Positions 9,820-18,862 are shown, counted from the first letter of the stretch. The stretch is DNA of 64,000 bases from Psychrobacter sp. TAE2020 (GCF_018919485.1 NZ_JAHLMU010000001.1:1963017-2027016); one strand, 5' to 3'. Program-made: numbers and translations. Notes: a model not told the origin generated them from the letters alone.

Positions 9820-10647
9820 TCAAGCATAATGTATATCTAAATAATCAATAATATCTTGCGACTCGTACATCTTAGTATCTGTATTAGGGTCTACCAGATA
9901 GGGGAACAGTAGCTTGCCCTTAATCTGCTCATTCATAAGACGATCTCTCTTGCCGCCTTTGATAGGCTGATACTCATTTAAGGTGAGATGAAAACCAAAA
10001 GCACCAATATCCTGTAGACGCTCACGAGCAACGTTATGATTGATATAACCCAATTCCAGCTCGCTAAGTTTTTCGCGTACTAAACGACAGAAAGGACTGG
10101 CCTCAAAACCGTATAGATGCAGTAATTGCTCCGGCTTACCACGAGCATGGTTCTTTTTAGGATGGTCAGCTGTAGCACCACGCATCATCGAGACCATACT
10201 AGCTGCCTTATTGGCTACGGATGCATTATCTCTTTTGGTTTGACGCTGATATTTAGCGGGTGTAGACCCTTTTTTGGAATAGTTAGCAAATAGATGATCG
10301 ATAATAGCTTGCGAGTCCAGTATCTTATTATTTTCGTGCTCATCAGCAAAGTTCTGATCAAGTAAAAAAGGGACTTGCGCTTTTCCCGCCAGCTCTTTTA
10401 ACTCATCACGATAAAGCTGGCCTTTATGGGGACTTGGGCGACTCTCGAAGTCTAAATTAAGCAAAGTCATCACTTCTCGTACCCGACGTGAATAAGGACA
10501 AGCCTCATACTCATATAATACTAGTGCTTGCTCTAGCTGCATAGGTTTTGGCGTGCCCATGACTCCACGTCCACCACGTAGCAATAGCGAGGTAAAAGCT
10601 TGGGCACTTTTGAGTTTATGACCTAGAGCGTTATTGGGAATAATCAT
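9820..10647 (-). CDS. Protein with two glutathione S-transferase N-terminal (thioredoxin-like) domains
   Basis: 275 residues made of two successive GST_N/glutaredoxin-like modules. The first (about 41-125) has CPYS at 50-53 and a cis-Pro in QVPFL. The second (about 175-275) has SPFC at 184-187 and ends with the SQDIIDYL helix typical of GST_N. A Lys/Arg-rich linker joins them and there is no all-helical GST C-terminal domain. Tandem GST_N proteins of this kind are usually annotated only by domain; a redox or glutathione-linked role is inferred. The ATG at 10647 has TAGGAC upstream. It lies downstream of the baeRF3 gene, separated from it by a terminator. Confidence 0.82.
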   Translation of the reverse strand: MIIPNNALGHKLKSAQAFTSLLLRGGRGVMGTPKPMQLEQALVLYEYEACPYSRRVREVMTLLNLDFESRPSPHKGQLYRDELKELAGKAQVPFLLDQNFADEHENNKILDSQAIIDHLFANYSKKGSTPAKYQRQTKRDNASVANKAASMVSMMRGATADHPKKNHARGKPEQLLHLYGFEASPFCRLVREKLSELELGYINHNVARERLQDIGAFGFHLTLNEYQPIKGGKRDRLMNEQIKGKLLFPYLVDPNTDTKMYESQDIIDYLDIHYA

Positions 10648-10690
10648 TATCTAGTCCTAAGTTGCCCATATAAATGGCTGCGGTAAAGGT

Positions 10691-10726
10691 AAAAGAGCAT
10701 TGATCCGTAACGAACCAATGCTCTAC
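10691..10726 (-). terminator. Terminator of the baeRF3 gene
   Basis: The 8-bp stem GAGCATTG/CAATGCTC with a 13-base loop is followed by TTTT on the minus strand. Confidence 0.75.
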
Positions 10727-10827
10727 TTTATATCTACTAATACTAATACCAATCTATCCGTACTGTTTATCTATACTTCTTATCTATACTTCTTATCAGT
10801 ACTTTTATCAGTAGTCATCATACTGTA

Positions 10828-11937
10828 CTAGTAGCGAGTTACTAGAGCAATAGGTTGATCGGCACTCATAATATCTTGTGGCATAAATACCGCTTTACCA
10901 CCATTATGTATTACGTGTTCGATGATCTCACCAACTGCATCATCAGTGACGCCTTCAGCAGCAGCATCCACTAGGGTTAGCGTTTGTGCTGTCTCATCAA
11001 TCTTAGCAGATTGGATATAACCACGACGCACATACAGAGTCTCACCTGCACCTTGGAAAGCGGCACGATAGACATCTTGTAAGTCTGTACGTAGCATATT
11101 GGCACCGCGAGCTTTATCAATCTCGCCTAGAGCAGCTTCATGTAATGACGTACGATACTTCTCTACTGCTTCTTGCACACTATCAACGATATGCTGCGCA
11201 CTGCCTTCTTCTAACTCTGTAACGTTAGATACTGTTGCAATGATGTTCTCTAGACGATCACAAACATCTTTATAGTAGCCGATGTTACGAATATCGCCAA
11301 CGATTACTAGAGGCATTTTATGTTCGCCCCACAGCTCTTGCACACTCTTATCTACTTGGTTAAAGAACTCTTTTAGATAGCTACTTTCGTTATTAGATGA
11401 GCGGTCAGAGCCGCCATCACCTGTAGTATATAAGCCGTTATTATCGATAGGAAAAGGGATACTTTCCATATTGTTTTGCTTATCGTTATCTTTGTCGAAC
11501 TCTGCAACCACACGGTCATTAGAAGCTTCGATCAAGCGCGCACCATCACGGGTCAATACCACAATATAGTAATGTACGGCACTGGCCATATCACGCACTA
11601 GGTCACGAGTAGCAAAGCGATAAGAAATAACCACGCGCTCGGTAGTATCTAAAGGCATACGAACAATTTGCACATCATCAGTACTAGCAAAAATAGCTAA
11701 AGTGTCTAAGTTATAATTATGATTTAGCTCTTTAGTCTTAGCATGGATGTTATCAAGAATAGTAGTTGCCGTACGCTTATCATACTCTTTAATCAGACGC
11801 TCTTCGGCTACTTTTAATTGATTTTTCAGAGCAATAGGATCTTGGTCATTAGCAGGATGCTCACGATGAGTTTTAACAAAGATACTAACGGCTGGGTCAG
11901 CTTTAGTCTCACGTAAACTTTTGAGAGTTGCTTTCAT
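10828..11937 (-). CDS. baeRF3-type protein (bacterial archaeo-eukaryotic release-factor-like)
   Basis: About 369 residues. The N-terminal segment, the central strand pattern IYYVVLTRDGARLIEAS and the C-terminal eRF1-like domain with IRNIGYYKDV resemble the baeRF family described from comparative genomics. The C-terminal VTDDAVGEIIEHVIHNGGKAVFM segment is typical of the eRF1 domain 3 (L7Ae-like) end. Family members are proposed to act on ribosomes or in stress and conflict systems; no function is demonstrated for this subgroup as far as I know. The start is ATG 11937, because AAGGAG lies 8 bases upstream; an upstream ATG at 11964 overlaps that site. It has its own terminator. Confidence 0.72.
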   Translation of the reverse strand: MKATLKSLRETKADPAVSIFVKTHREHPANDQDPIALKNQLKVAEERLIKEYDKRTATTILDNIHAKTKELNHNYNLDTLAIFASTDDVQIVRMPLDTTERVVISYRFATRDLVRDMASAVHYYIVVLTRDGARLIEASNDRVVAEFDKDNDKQNNMESIPFPIDNNGLYTTGDGGSDRSSNNESSYLKEFFNQVDKSVQELWGEHKMPLVIVGDIRNIGYYKDVCDRLENIIATVSNVTELEEGSAQHIVDSVQEAVEKYRTSLHEAALGEIDKARGANMLRTDLQDVYRAAFQGAGETLYVRRGYIQSAKIDETAQTLTLVDAAAEGVTDDAVGEIIEHVIHNGGKAVFMPQDIMSADQPIALVTRY

Positions 11938-12472
11938 AAAGGACACTCCTTGTTTTATTATCATTGATTTTTGGGGTTGAACAGTAAAACTAACGATTAT
12001 TGTAGTGATTATGACTTATCTCGATACTAGCTTAGCTCGATACTAATTATCTAATGCTACTCATCCGATATTACTTCTTCAATACTACTCAGTACAATTA
12101 ACTTTAGTAGAACAAAATTAATCGAATAATATTGTTATTTTATAAATCACTACATCATCTCTATTAGCCTACCAACTTAGGCATCTCGGCTATAGGGTTA
12201 GTTTGCAAGCAAATGATAACGCTTTGTAAGTGAGTCATTTAAAATAGTAGCTCATACAAGCTACTGTCACTCTATACCTTTGCTATTAGCTTGTATTTTC
12301 ACTCGGCCATACCCATCTTTTAGGTAACTAGTATGAATTAGTCAAACCCTGAAAGTATGGTCTAGCTATAGGACCGCTTTGAGTTGAACAAATTGTTAAA
12401 ACTATAATAAATCTGATTTAGCGTTACCTATTAGATATTCACTTATTAAATTTTTACCTACTGGAAATACTT
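11938..12472. other. Long intergenic region between divergent baeRF3 and prlC
   Basis: 535 AT-rich bases. The only element I can support is the prlC promoter at 12379-12408. No small ORF with a credible ribosome-binding site and no RNA fold stands out. Confidence 0.6.
12379..12408 (+). promoter_or_regulatory. Putative sigma-70 promoter for prlC
   Basis: TTGAGT (-35), an 18-base spacer and a perfect TATAAT (-10, 12403-12408) lie about 65 bases upstream of the prlC start. Confidence 0.6.
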
Positions 12473-14698
12473 ATGCCAACTTTAGATCCTAATCTACACC
12501 TCGTTGACTTTTTGCAAACAGCGCCAGACACCTTAAAAACACAAGTTATTCAAGCAATAGATCAAGCCAATGGTTTTTTGGATAATCTGACAGCACGCCA
12601 AGACAAAGAGCCTACCTCTATAAGTGCTGAGCAAGCGCTGCAAGATGTCATAGCCTTTGATCATATCAATTTGGGTTTGGAACGTAGTTGGGGTGTACTG
12701 TCGCATCTTAATGGGGTGATGAGTAACGATGAGATTCGCCATATTCATCATGAGCTATTGCCTACTTTATCAGCCTACGGTACTCGCGTTGGCCAACATC
12801 AGGCACTGTTTAACTGTTATAAAGCTATCGTCGCTGATGAGGCGTTTTTTGCACAGCTTGAGCCTGCAAGAGCTCGGGCTATCGAGCTTGCTATCCAAAA
12901 TTTTGAGCTATCTGGGGTGGCATTACCTAAAGCCCAGCAAGATAAGTTTGCGGCTATCCAAAGCGAACTCTCTACCCTATCAGCAACTTTTTCAGATAAT
13001 ATTTTAGATGCCACTCAAGCGTTTGCGCACCCACTACAACCAGAACAGCTAGCAGGTCTGACTGAGAGCGGTTTGGCGCTATTGGCTGATAATGGTGAAC
13101 AATATAAAGCGCAAGCGTTATCAAAAGGCACTTTGAGCCAAGCTGAAATCGATGCGCTACCTAGCCCCTATTATGTGGCTAGCCTAAATATTCCCTTGTA
13201 TATTGCGGTGATGACGCACGCGGATGACCGTGAGCTACGCGAAACCTTGTATCACGCTTATGTGACTCGCGCCTCTGAATTTGACAGCCAGACTGCTGGT
13301 AAAGGTACTGAAGGTAAGTCGTTCAATAACGCTGATATCATGAGCAAAATCCTGCAATTGCGTGAACAAAAAGCCAAGCTATTAGGCTTTAATAATTATT
13401 CTGAAGTGTCGTTATCGACTAAGATGGCGGAAGATGTGCCAGAAGTTGAGCGCTTCTTACGCGATCTAGCGGCACAAGCAACACCGACCGCCAAGCAAGA
13501 TTTAGCGCAATTGCAAGCTTGTGCCCAACAGTATGGCATAGCTAAATTACAACCTTGGGACAGTGCTTATATCGCTGAAAAAGTTAAACAAAACCAGTTT
13601 AGCTTGTCGCAAGAAGAAATTCGTCCTTACTTCCCACTACCAAAAGTCGTCGACGGTCTATTTGCTATCGTCAAGCGGTTATATGGTATAACGGTAAAAC
13701 AGCAACCAGTGGAGCAGAAGCAGGATAAAGAGACAGCTACTAATGCCTACGCTTCACTTTGGCACGAGGATGTGAGCTTTTATCAGTTATTCGATACTGA
13801 CGATAGCTTAATTGGTGGTTTTTACTTTGACTTATTTGCACGCACTGGCAAACGTGGTGGCGCTTGGATGAGTGGCTTTCAGGCACGCTATCGTCATGAT
13901 GAAACCGGTTATCAGCAGTTACCAGTATGCTTTATGGTCGGTAACTTTACCCCAGCGCTAGCAGGCAAGCCTAGTTTATTGACCCATGATGAAGTGTTAA
14001 CTTTGTTCCATGAGTTTGGTCATGGTCTGCATCATCTGTTAACTCAAGTGAGCGTTGGAGATGTCGCTGGTGTCAATGGGGTTGAGTGGGACGCTGTTGA
14101 ATTACCTAGTCAGTTTATGGAGAACTGGGCGTGGGATGCTGAAGGTATTGCCTTGATTAGTAGCCATGTTGAGACTGGCGAGCCGTTACCTAAAGATAAG
14201 CTCGATGCGCTACTAGCGGCTAAGAACTTCCAAAGCGGCATGCAAACTTTGCGTCAAATTGAATTTTCATTGTTCGATTTAATGATTCATGCGCAGTCAT
14301 CAGCGCTTGATTATGCTGGTATCTTAGCGACCTTAGATACCGTACGTAACGATATTGCTATTATGGAAACTCCTGACTATAACCGTTTTGCTAATGGCTT
14401 TAGTCACATCTTCGCTGGGGGCTATGCAGCAGGCTATTACTCTTATAAATGGGCCGAGCTACTATCAGCCGATGCTTTTAGTAAGTTTGAAGAAGAAGGC
14501 ATCTTTAATGCTAATACTGGTAAAGCCTTTCGCGATACAGTGCTGTCAGTCGGTGGTAGCTTACCTGCTAAAACCAACTTTGAGAACTTCCGTGGGCGCA
14601 GTGCCAACATCGAGGCGTTACTACGTCATAGCGGTTTTCAAGATATCAAAGTAGCCAACGTTTATAGCGAAGCTAAAAGTAATAGCGAGGCCAGCTAA
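12473..14698 (+). CDS. prlC: Oligopeptidase A, M3 family zinc metallopeptidase
   Basis: Cytosolic peptidase that degrades signal peptides and other short peptides. The zinc site HEFGH is at residues 513-517, with the third ligand Glu in the following helix (VELPSQFMENW). The 741 residues exceed E. coli PrlC (about 680), mainly through a Gln/Lys-rich loop near 420-435 and a Ser/Lys C-terminal tail. The TAA stop is immediately followed by the ATG of the YheV-like gene, so the two are co-transcribed and probably translationally coupled. Confidence 0.92.
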   Translation: MPTLDPNLHLVDFLQTAPDTLKTQVIQAIDQANGFLDNLTARQDKEPTSISAEQALQDVIAFDHINLGLERSWGVLSHLNGVMSNDEIRHIHHELLPTLSAYGTRVGQHQALFNCYKAIVADEAFFAQLEPARARAIELAIQNFELSGVALPKAQQDKFAAIQSELSTLSATFSDNILDATQAFAHPLQPEQLAGLTESGLALLADNGEQYKAQALSKGTLSQAEIDALPSPYYVASLNIPLYIAVMTHADDRELRETLYHAYVTRASEFDSQTAGKGTEGKSFNNADIMSKILQLREQKAKLLGFNNYSEVSLSTKMAEDVPEVERFLRDLAAQATPTAKQDLAQLQACAQQYGIAKLQPWDSAYIAEKVKQNQFSLSQEEIRPYFPLPKVVDGLFAIVKRLYGITVKQQPVEQKQDKETATNAYASLWHEDVSFYQLFDTDDSLIGGFYFDLFARTGKRGGAWMSGFQARYRHDETGYQQLPVCFMVGNFTPALAGKPSLLTHDEVLTLFHEFGHGLHHLLTQVSVGDVAGVNGVEWDAVELPSQFMENWAWDAEGIALISSHVETGEPLPKDKLDALLAAKNFQSGMQTLRQIEFSLFDLMIHAQSSALDYAGILATLDTVRNDIAIMETPDYNRFANGFSHIFAGGYAAGYYSYKWAELLSADAFSKFEEEGIFNANTGKAFRDTVLSVGGSLPAKTNFENFRGRSANIEALLRHSGFQDIKVANVYSEAKSNSEAS

Positions 14699-14956
14699 AT
14701 GCGCTATCAATCTACTCAGTCTAAACGTCGGTTTTTGGCCGGCGTCAGCTGTCCTAAATGCCAAGCCTTAGATGCCGTAGTACAAGTAAATATCACTGAG
14801 CCTAACCTTGATGAGTATATTGAATGCACTAAGTGTGGTCATACAGAACATCGTCCCGATCCTGACGCTATCAGTGCTAAGAATCACCTTGAGGATCAGC
14901 TAGCACGTGATGCGATGGCTACTGGTACTAGTGGCACCGTAAAGTTTAAGATTTAA
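14699..14956 (+). CDS. YheV-family putative zinc ribbon protein
   Basis: 85 residues with KRRFLAGVSCPKC near the start and CTKCGH later, giving four zinc-ligand cysteines (18, 21, 43, 46). This pattern matches the small YheV family, whose role is unknown. The start codon directly abuts the prlC stop with no gap. That supports a coupled operon and perhaps a function connected to peptide turnover. Confidence 0.83.
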   Translation: MRYQSTQSKRRFLAGVSCPKCQALDAVVQVNITEPNLDEYIECTKCGHTEHRPDPDAISAKNHLEDQLARDAMATGTSGTVKFKI

Positions 14957-15010
14957 ACCTTACCGCTACAAGGCTTTAGCAGCTTATAACGAGTCAGCGA
15001 ACCAAGCATA

Positions 15011-15110
15011 GTTATTAGTGATCATTAATAGTTATTAGTGGTCATTAATAGTTATTAGTGATCATTAATAGTTATTAGTGGTCATTAATAGTTATTAGCG
15101 GTTGTTATTA
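15011..15110. repeat. 20-bp tandem repeat, five copies in an A-G alternating pattern
   Basis: The unit is GTTATTAGTG(A/G)TCATTAATA. Copies at 15011, 15031, 15051 and 15071 alternate A,G,A,G at position 11, so the array looks like a duplicated 40-bp unit. The copy at 15091 is degenerate. It lies between the yheV-like and ygjP-like genes. Confidence 0.95.
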
Positions 15111-15160
15111 AATAAGATAGAAACCCTAGCCCTATTAGAAAAGAACCAAGGATAAACTCC

Positions 15161-15661
15161 GTGACTCAAGCCAGTACTCTAAAGTATATCGCTCATTATC
15201 CAGAGCATATTCAAAGCCAAGCAGCTGAATTAATTAGCCAAGGCAAGCTAGGTGATTATATCGATAAAAACTACCCTACTAAGCATCAAGTACAAAGTGA
15301 TAAGGCTTTATATCAGTATATTAATCAGATAAAAAATCAGTATATGCGTAAAACCAGCTCGCTGACCCAAGTGACGTATAACAGTAAGCTGGCAGTGCTT
15401 AATCAGGCACTTGGCATTCATACTTTTCAATCACGAGTACAAGGTAACAAGCTTAAAGCACATAATAGCATTACGGTTGCGAGTCTATTTAAAGAAGCGC
15501 CGCCTGAGTTTTTGCGGATGATTGTGGTACATGAGTTAGCACATTTTAAAGAAAAAGATCATGATAAATCTTTTTATCAATTATGTTGTCATATGGAACC
15601 TGCATATCATCAGTTCGAGTTAGATACTAGGTTATGGTTACAATGGCGGGAGCAGCTCTAA
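15161..15661 (+). CDS. YgjP-like metallopeptidase-fold protein (DUF45)
   Basis: 166 residues. The zinc-site signature VVHELAHFKEKDHDKSF (His124, Glu125, His128, His134) is the hallmark of the YgjP/DUF45 group, a minimal metzincin-like fold. Some members are described as nucleotide pyrophosphatases or hydrolases, but the activity is not secure. The GTG start at 15161 is preceded by AAGGA at 8-9 bases. It sits alone, just after the tandem repeat. Confidence 0.82.
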   Translation: MTQASTLKYIAHYPEHIQSQAAELISQGKLGDYIDKNYPTKHQVQSDKALYQYINQIKNQYMRKTSSLTQVTYNSKLAVLNQALGIHTFQSRVQGNKLKAHNSITVASLFKEAPPEFLRMIVVHELAHFKEKDHDKSFYQLCCHMEPAYHQFELDTRLWLQWREQL

Positions 15662-15902
15662 TCTACTATTTCTCCATTTAATGGCTAAAATACTTTGCTA
15701 ATGGTTTACTTGTCATTAACGCTAGATAACATTTGCGGGCTGTTTGTAGCGGGACGAGCACTACAATGTATTCTTCTGTAGAGCTTAAGCAGTACATTTA
15801 TATCTACCTATTGCTTAATAAATGGCCCTAGCCTAATATTAACCTCAAGCAAGACTAAGATTAAATGTCTGTTAACCAAAACTTAAGTAAAGGGAAGCCG
15901 TA

Positions 15903-16532
15903 ATGTCAAACAATGATTCTAATAACAATAATGCTAAAAACGAAAAGAAATCTATTAAGAACGATGCTGTAACGGCTGTAGAAGTGGTAAAAGACGATAC
16001 TGTAGTCTATGAGGACGGTGATTTCGAAAATTATAATGCCGATAAAGATTATGAAGTTAACACAGACTCTGAAAAATCTGACAAAAAAAATGACAAGTCT
16101 GAGAAGCCTAGTAAAGAAGAAAAAGACGATAAGTCTGAGAAGGACAGTAAGTCTAAAAAAGAAGATAAATCTAGCAAAGACGAAAAGTCTGATAAAGAAG
16201 ATAAATCTGATAAAAAAGAAAAAGCTAGTAAAAAAGATAAGTCTTCTGAAGAAGATAAATCTGGTATAACTATGGCAGGTATCTATCAATGGGCCTCTAA
16301 GCTAAAAGATGACTTTAAGTCTGAAGCTGCTGACATGACCCATGATGTTACTGAAAAAGCAGCCGCTATGACTCTTGGTAAATTAGTAGACGCTGTCGAT
16401 TTTGAACTAGCAGCTTTTGACAAGAGCTTAGAAGTCGCTAAAAATCTAGTAGCTACCGCAGAAGAGCAACGCGAAAAAATTGCTAGCAAAAAAGAAAAGT
16501 ACCAAGGTATGATCGATAAACTAGATAAATAA
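15903..16532 (+). CDS. Lys/Ser/Asp/Glu-rich low-complexity protein of unknown function
   Basis: I do not recognise this 209-residue protein. The first 40 residues are Asn/Lys rich. Residues about 52-122 are almost only K, S, D and E in short DKSxK-like units with balanced charge, so this part should be disordered. From about 123 on, a non-repetitive segment (GIYQWASKLKDDF onward) forms likely amphipathic helices ending in Lys-rich coiled coil. No signal peptide or membrane segment is visible. ATG 15903 has GGGAAG upstream, and a strong terminator follows. Codon periodicity is regular, and the long open frame on the opposite strand is its shadow. Confidence 0.8.
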   Translation: MSNNDSNNNNAKNEKKSIKNDAVTAVEVVKDDTVVYEDGDFENYNADKDYEVNTDSEKSDKKNDKSEKPSKEEKDDKSEKDSKSKKEDKSSKDEKSDKEDKSDKKEKASKKDKSSEEDKSGITMAGIYQWASKLKDDFKSEAADMTHDVTEKAAAMTLGKLVDAVDFELAAFDKSLEVAKNLVATAEEQREKIASKKEKYQGMIDKLDK

Positions 16533-16566
16533 TCATAGTTCTAGTTAGTTCGATTATGGTACTACT

Positions 16567-16613
16567 AATCCAATGTTAGACGTTTGAACTAAACGTCTGG
16601 CATTGGATTTTTT
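16567..16613 (+). terminator. Strong terminator of the low-complexity protein gene
   Basis: A long stem with AATCCAATG and AGACGTTT arms pairs with AAACGTCT and CATTGGATT, with a 5-base loop, followed by T6. Confidence 0.92.
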
Positions 16614-16790
16614 ATGCTCTACGATTTAGTTATTTAGTGGTGTAGCTACTTAGTGATACCACCAACAAAATGACTAATAGTTCGCTGCTGAGTGAGAATG
16701 ACTACCGTCACAGCGGTAATTTACTTTAGTAAAAACCAGTATAATGGTTGTGATCTCACTAAAACCTACTAATCGTAAAAGGAGCATAAA

Positions 16791-17153
16791 GTGACAGAGG
16801 CTCAGCCAACTATTCAACCATCATTCCCTCTCACAAAACAACAAGATGCCGCATTGAAAAGACTCACCATCATGGGCTATTTAGAAGGCACTTCTTACTT
16901 ATTATTGCTCGGTATCGCCATGCCGTTAAAATATATGATGGGCATTCCCGAAGCGGTCAAATATACTGGGATGGCCCATGGTATATTATTCATGGCCTAC
17001 CTGTTAATACTGCTATTAGTCACTAGCAAAATTAAAATGCCACTTTGGGCTGTGCCTGCAGGCGTACTCGGATCGTTATTGCCTTTTGGTCCATTTATAT
17101 TCGATTACTTACTAAAAGATAGCTTAAAGAAAAGTATTGAAATGAAAGAATAG
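16791..17153 (+). CDS. DUF3817 membrane protein
   Basis: 120 residues with three to four membrane helices. The pattern LEGTSYLLLL...PEAVKYTGMAHGILF and the PFGPFIFDYLL ending characterise DUF3817 proteins, whose function is unknown. The GTG at 16791 has a canonical AAGGAG at good spacing, so the alternative start is well supported. It appears monocistronic. Confidence 0.85.
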   Translation: MTEAQPTIQPSFPLTKQQDAALKRLTIMGYLEGTSYLLLLGIAMPLKYMMGIPEAVKYTGMAHGILFMAYLLILLLVTSKIKMPLWAVPAGVLGSLLPFGPFIFDYLLKDSLKKSIEMKE

Positions 17154-17423
17154 AAAAAGAAAGGATAACTTATCAAGCCCTGCTACTGATGATTTAGGCC
17201 TTATCTGTATTCAACAAGTTTTGTAGAGTAAAAAATCTAATAGAGAATTACCTTGAATCCGAGGTATATAGAATAGCGCCTATATAATTTCTGCTGCTAA
17301 AAAACCAACTTGTATATAGACTGATAGTTTTACAACTATTTTCAAACTAAAGCTACCGACTGTAGTAGCAGACTTTAAACGACCAGATAGTAAGTGAAGC
17401 CCTATTATATCGAGGAGACTAAT

Positions 17424-17705
17424 ATGCATATCGGTATTTTGACTGTAAGTTTTTCTTTATCAGGTTGTAGCTCTCTAAAAGAAAAACGCCAACGTATGGG
17501 CGGCCTGCACGAGCGCTTTGGACGTAATCCAGCGGTGGCCGTTTATGAGAGCGGCAAATTGGATAGGCACGAGGCCAGTGAATGGACCTTAGTGATAGTA
17601 GCACCCTCTAAAAGCAAGATTGAGTCGTTATGTAGTCAAATTGAAGAAAAAATACAGCGCACTGTCGATGGACGCATCATGAATATAACACGAGAGTTTT
17701 TATAA
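17424..17705 (+). CDS. DUF503 (YlxP-like) protein
   Basis: 93 residues. The SLKEKR motif after the first strand and the C-terminal TVDGRIMNITREF match the DUF503/YlxP family, a small ferredoxin-like fold. Family members are often encoded between infB and rbfA and are thought to relate to ribosome maturation. Here the gene is 12 kb from infB. The start is ATG 17424 because GAGGAG lies just upstream; an in-frame ATG at 17394 lacks such a site. Confidence 0.8.
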   Translation: MHIGILTVSFSLSGCSSLKEKRQRMGGLHERFGRNPAVAVYESGKLDRHEASEWTLVIVAPSKSKIESLCSQIEEKIQRTVDGRIMNITREFL

Positions 17706-17836
17706 TTTTTTGTCGGATAAAATGCTATTTTACTAATTCTTATTGCATGGATTGCCAGTATTACGGATAGTAGCTAATGAGTGTTATAAGTCACTGTGAA
17801 AGAGCTAATAGCTAACGTGCTTTTGCTCATAAATAG

Positions 17837-18331
17837 TTAGTGCCCCCAAAAACAACTAATGCTTTTCTCTGCCCTATCAAATTCTAGTACTAAACTGCCT
17901 ATACCATCATCCACCTCGTAGCCCTCAAGGCTATTTCTAATAACTTTGGCGATTAAATCTGGATCTTTATTAAGTTCTGGTAATTTAAATTGCCGACGTA
18001 ACGCTGTAAATTTACTATCTTTAAAATATAACTTTAAGTGACTCCACTCTTGTCCTTGTAGATATTCAACTTTTGCCAAAGGGTAGCCAAACGTAGTGGC
18101 ATTTTTTAAGGTATAAGTAGTTACTATTTCTTCAAACTCATTGTTTTTATTGCCTTTTATTTTATTATTTACAATCGATGCCTTATAATAGGTTGGTAAC
18201 TTATCCGTTGGATCAGGATAATCACACCCTAACAGCATTGGTTTTAAATACGGTGTCCAGTCAGTTATGGCATTGACAATAGTGCTCTGGCCTAAAAACA
18301 CAATAGCCAAAATCATAATTGATTTCTTCAT
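17837..18331 (-). CDS. Small exported protein of unknown function
   Basis: 164 residues beginning with a clear Sec signal peptide (MKKS, hydrophobic core, cleavage expected near VNA-I, residue 21). The mature part is soluble and contains two Cys, one in GCDYPDP and one in SCFWG, that could form a disulfide. I do not recognise a family. Ile/Lys/Tyr-rich composition and periplasmic location are inferred from sequence only. It is a single gene, with no neighbour that suggests a role. Confidence 0.7.
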   Translation of the reverse strand: MKKSIMILAIVFLGQSTIVNAITDWTPYLKPMLLGCDYPDPTDKLPTYYKASIVNNKIKGNKNNEFEEIVTTYTLKNATTFGYPLAKVEYLQGQEWSHLKLYFKDSKFTALRRQFKLPELNKDPDLIAKVIRNSLEGYEVDDGIGSLVLEFDRAEKSISCFWGH

Positions 18332-18696
18332 AGAATTTACTCTTATATTATGGCTAATAAACCGAGCTAATGACTGAGGCTAAGCATTGAGCTAACCACC
18401 GAACGAGTAAGCACTGCACGCAAAAAACTAGATGTCGTTGCAATAAACCATTCTACCTCTATAGCTATCATCGTTTAAATTGTACAGTAAGTAAACCGTA
18501 GAGAGGTCAGCTGCGATAATAGTTATTTATAACGTTAATGACTGTTGTAGTATTGCTGAGGAAAATAACTATCTAAGTAGCCACCAAAGTCATTGGCTAG
18601 CTGGCTATTGGTTTAGTTGGGCCAATTACCAGCGAAAGCTTAGTTTCATCATGACCTACCGCTAACCACTCAGCCGCTGAAGTTAATTTTAGACAT

Positions 18697-18719
18697 AAAA
18701 AAAGCCCTACTAAGGCTTT
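18697..18719 (-). terminator. Terminator of the small-ORF transcription unit
   Basis: On the minus strand AAAGCC-TTAGTA-GGGCTTTTTTT forms a 6-bp stem followed by a T run. It lies 20 bases beyond the stop of the 36-codon ORF. Confidence 0.8.
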
Positions 18720-18739
18720 GATCTGTCTATTTATTTTTG

Positions 18740-18850
18740 CTATATAACCGAAAAATGATACAAATTTAATCTAATTATGATGGCAGCTGTTAATGCAATG
18801 ATTAATAGGCAGGTTGCTATTGCTTGAACTACAAACCCTTCGATCTTTAT
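18740..18850 (-). CDS. Candidate 36-residue membrane peptide with a non-standard ATA start
   Basis: Read on the minus strand, an ORF starts at ATA 18850 and ends at TAG 18742-18740. It encodes a single hydrophobic helix (segment VVQAIATCLLIIALTAAIII) flanked by an N-terminal Lys/Glu and a C-terminal RLNLYHFSVI tail. GAGGAG sits 6 bases before the ATA, which is ideal spacing. No ATG, GTG or TTG is available in frame after the in-frame stop at 18856. A promoter, a palindrome and a terminator frame it. It could be a small membrane regulator or type I toxin-like peptide, or the unit may instead act as an sRNA. Confidence 0.45.
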   Translation of the reverse strand: MKIEGFVVQAIATCLLIIALTAAIIIRLNLYHFSVI

Positions 18851-18862
18851 AAACTACTCCTC

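Noticed and set aside
10770-10805. Direct repeat CTATACTTCTTAT upstream of the baeRF3 stop
   Set aside because: Only two copies in AT-rich sequence; not distinguishable from chance duplication.
15011-15110. Tandem repeat considered as a CRISPR array
   Set aside because: Units are contiguous with no spacers, and no cas genes are present.
15906-16289. 127-codon open frame on the minus strand, rich in Phe/Ile/Arg
   Set aside because: It is the complement of the Lys/Ser/Asp codon repeat in the plus-strand gene, which has a better ribosome-binding site and a terminator.
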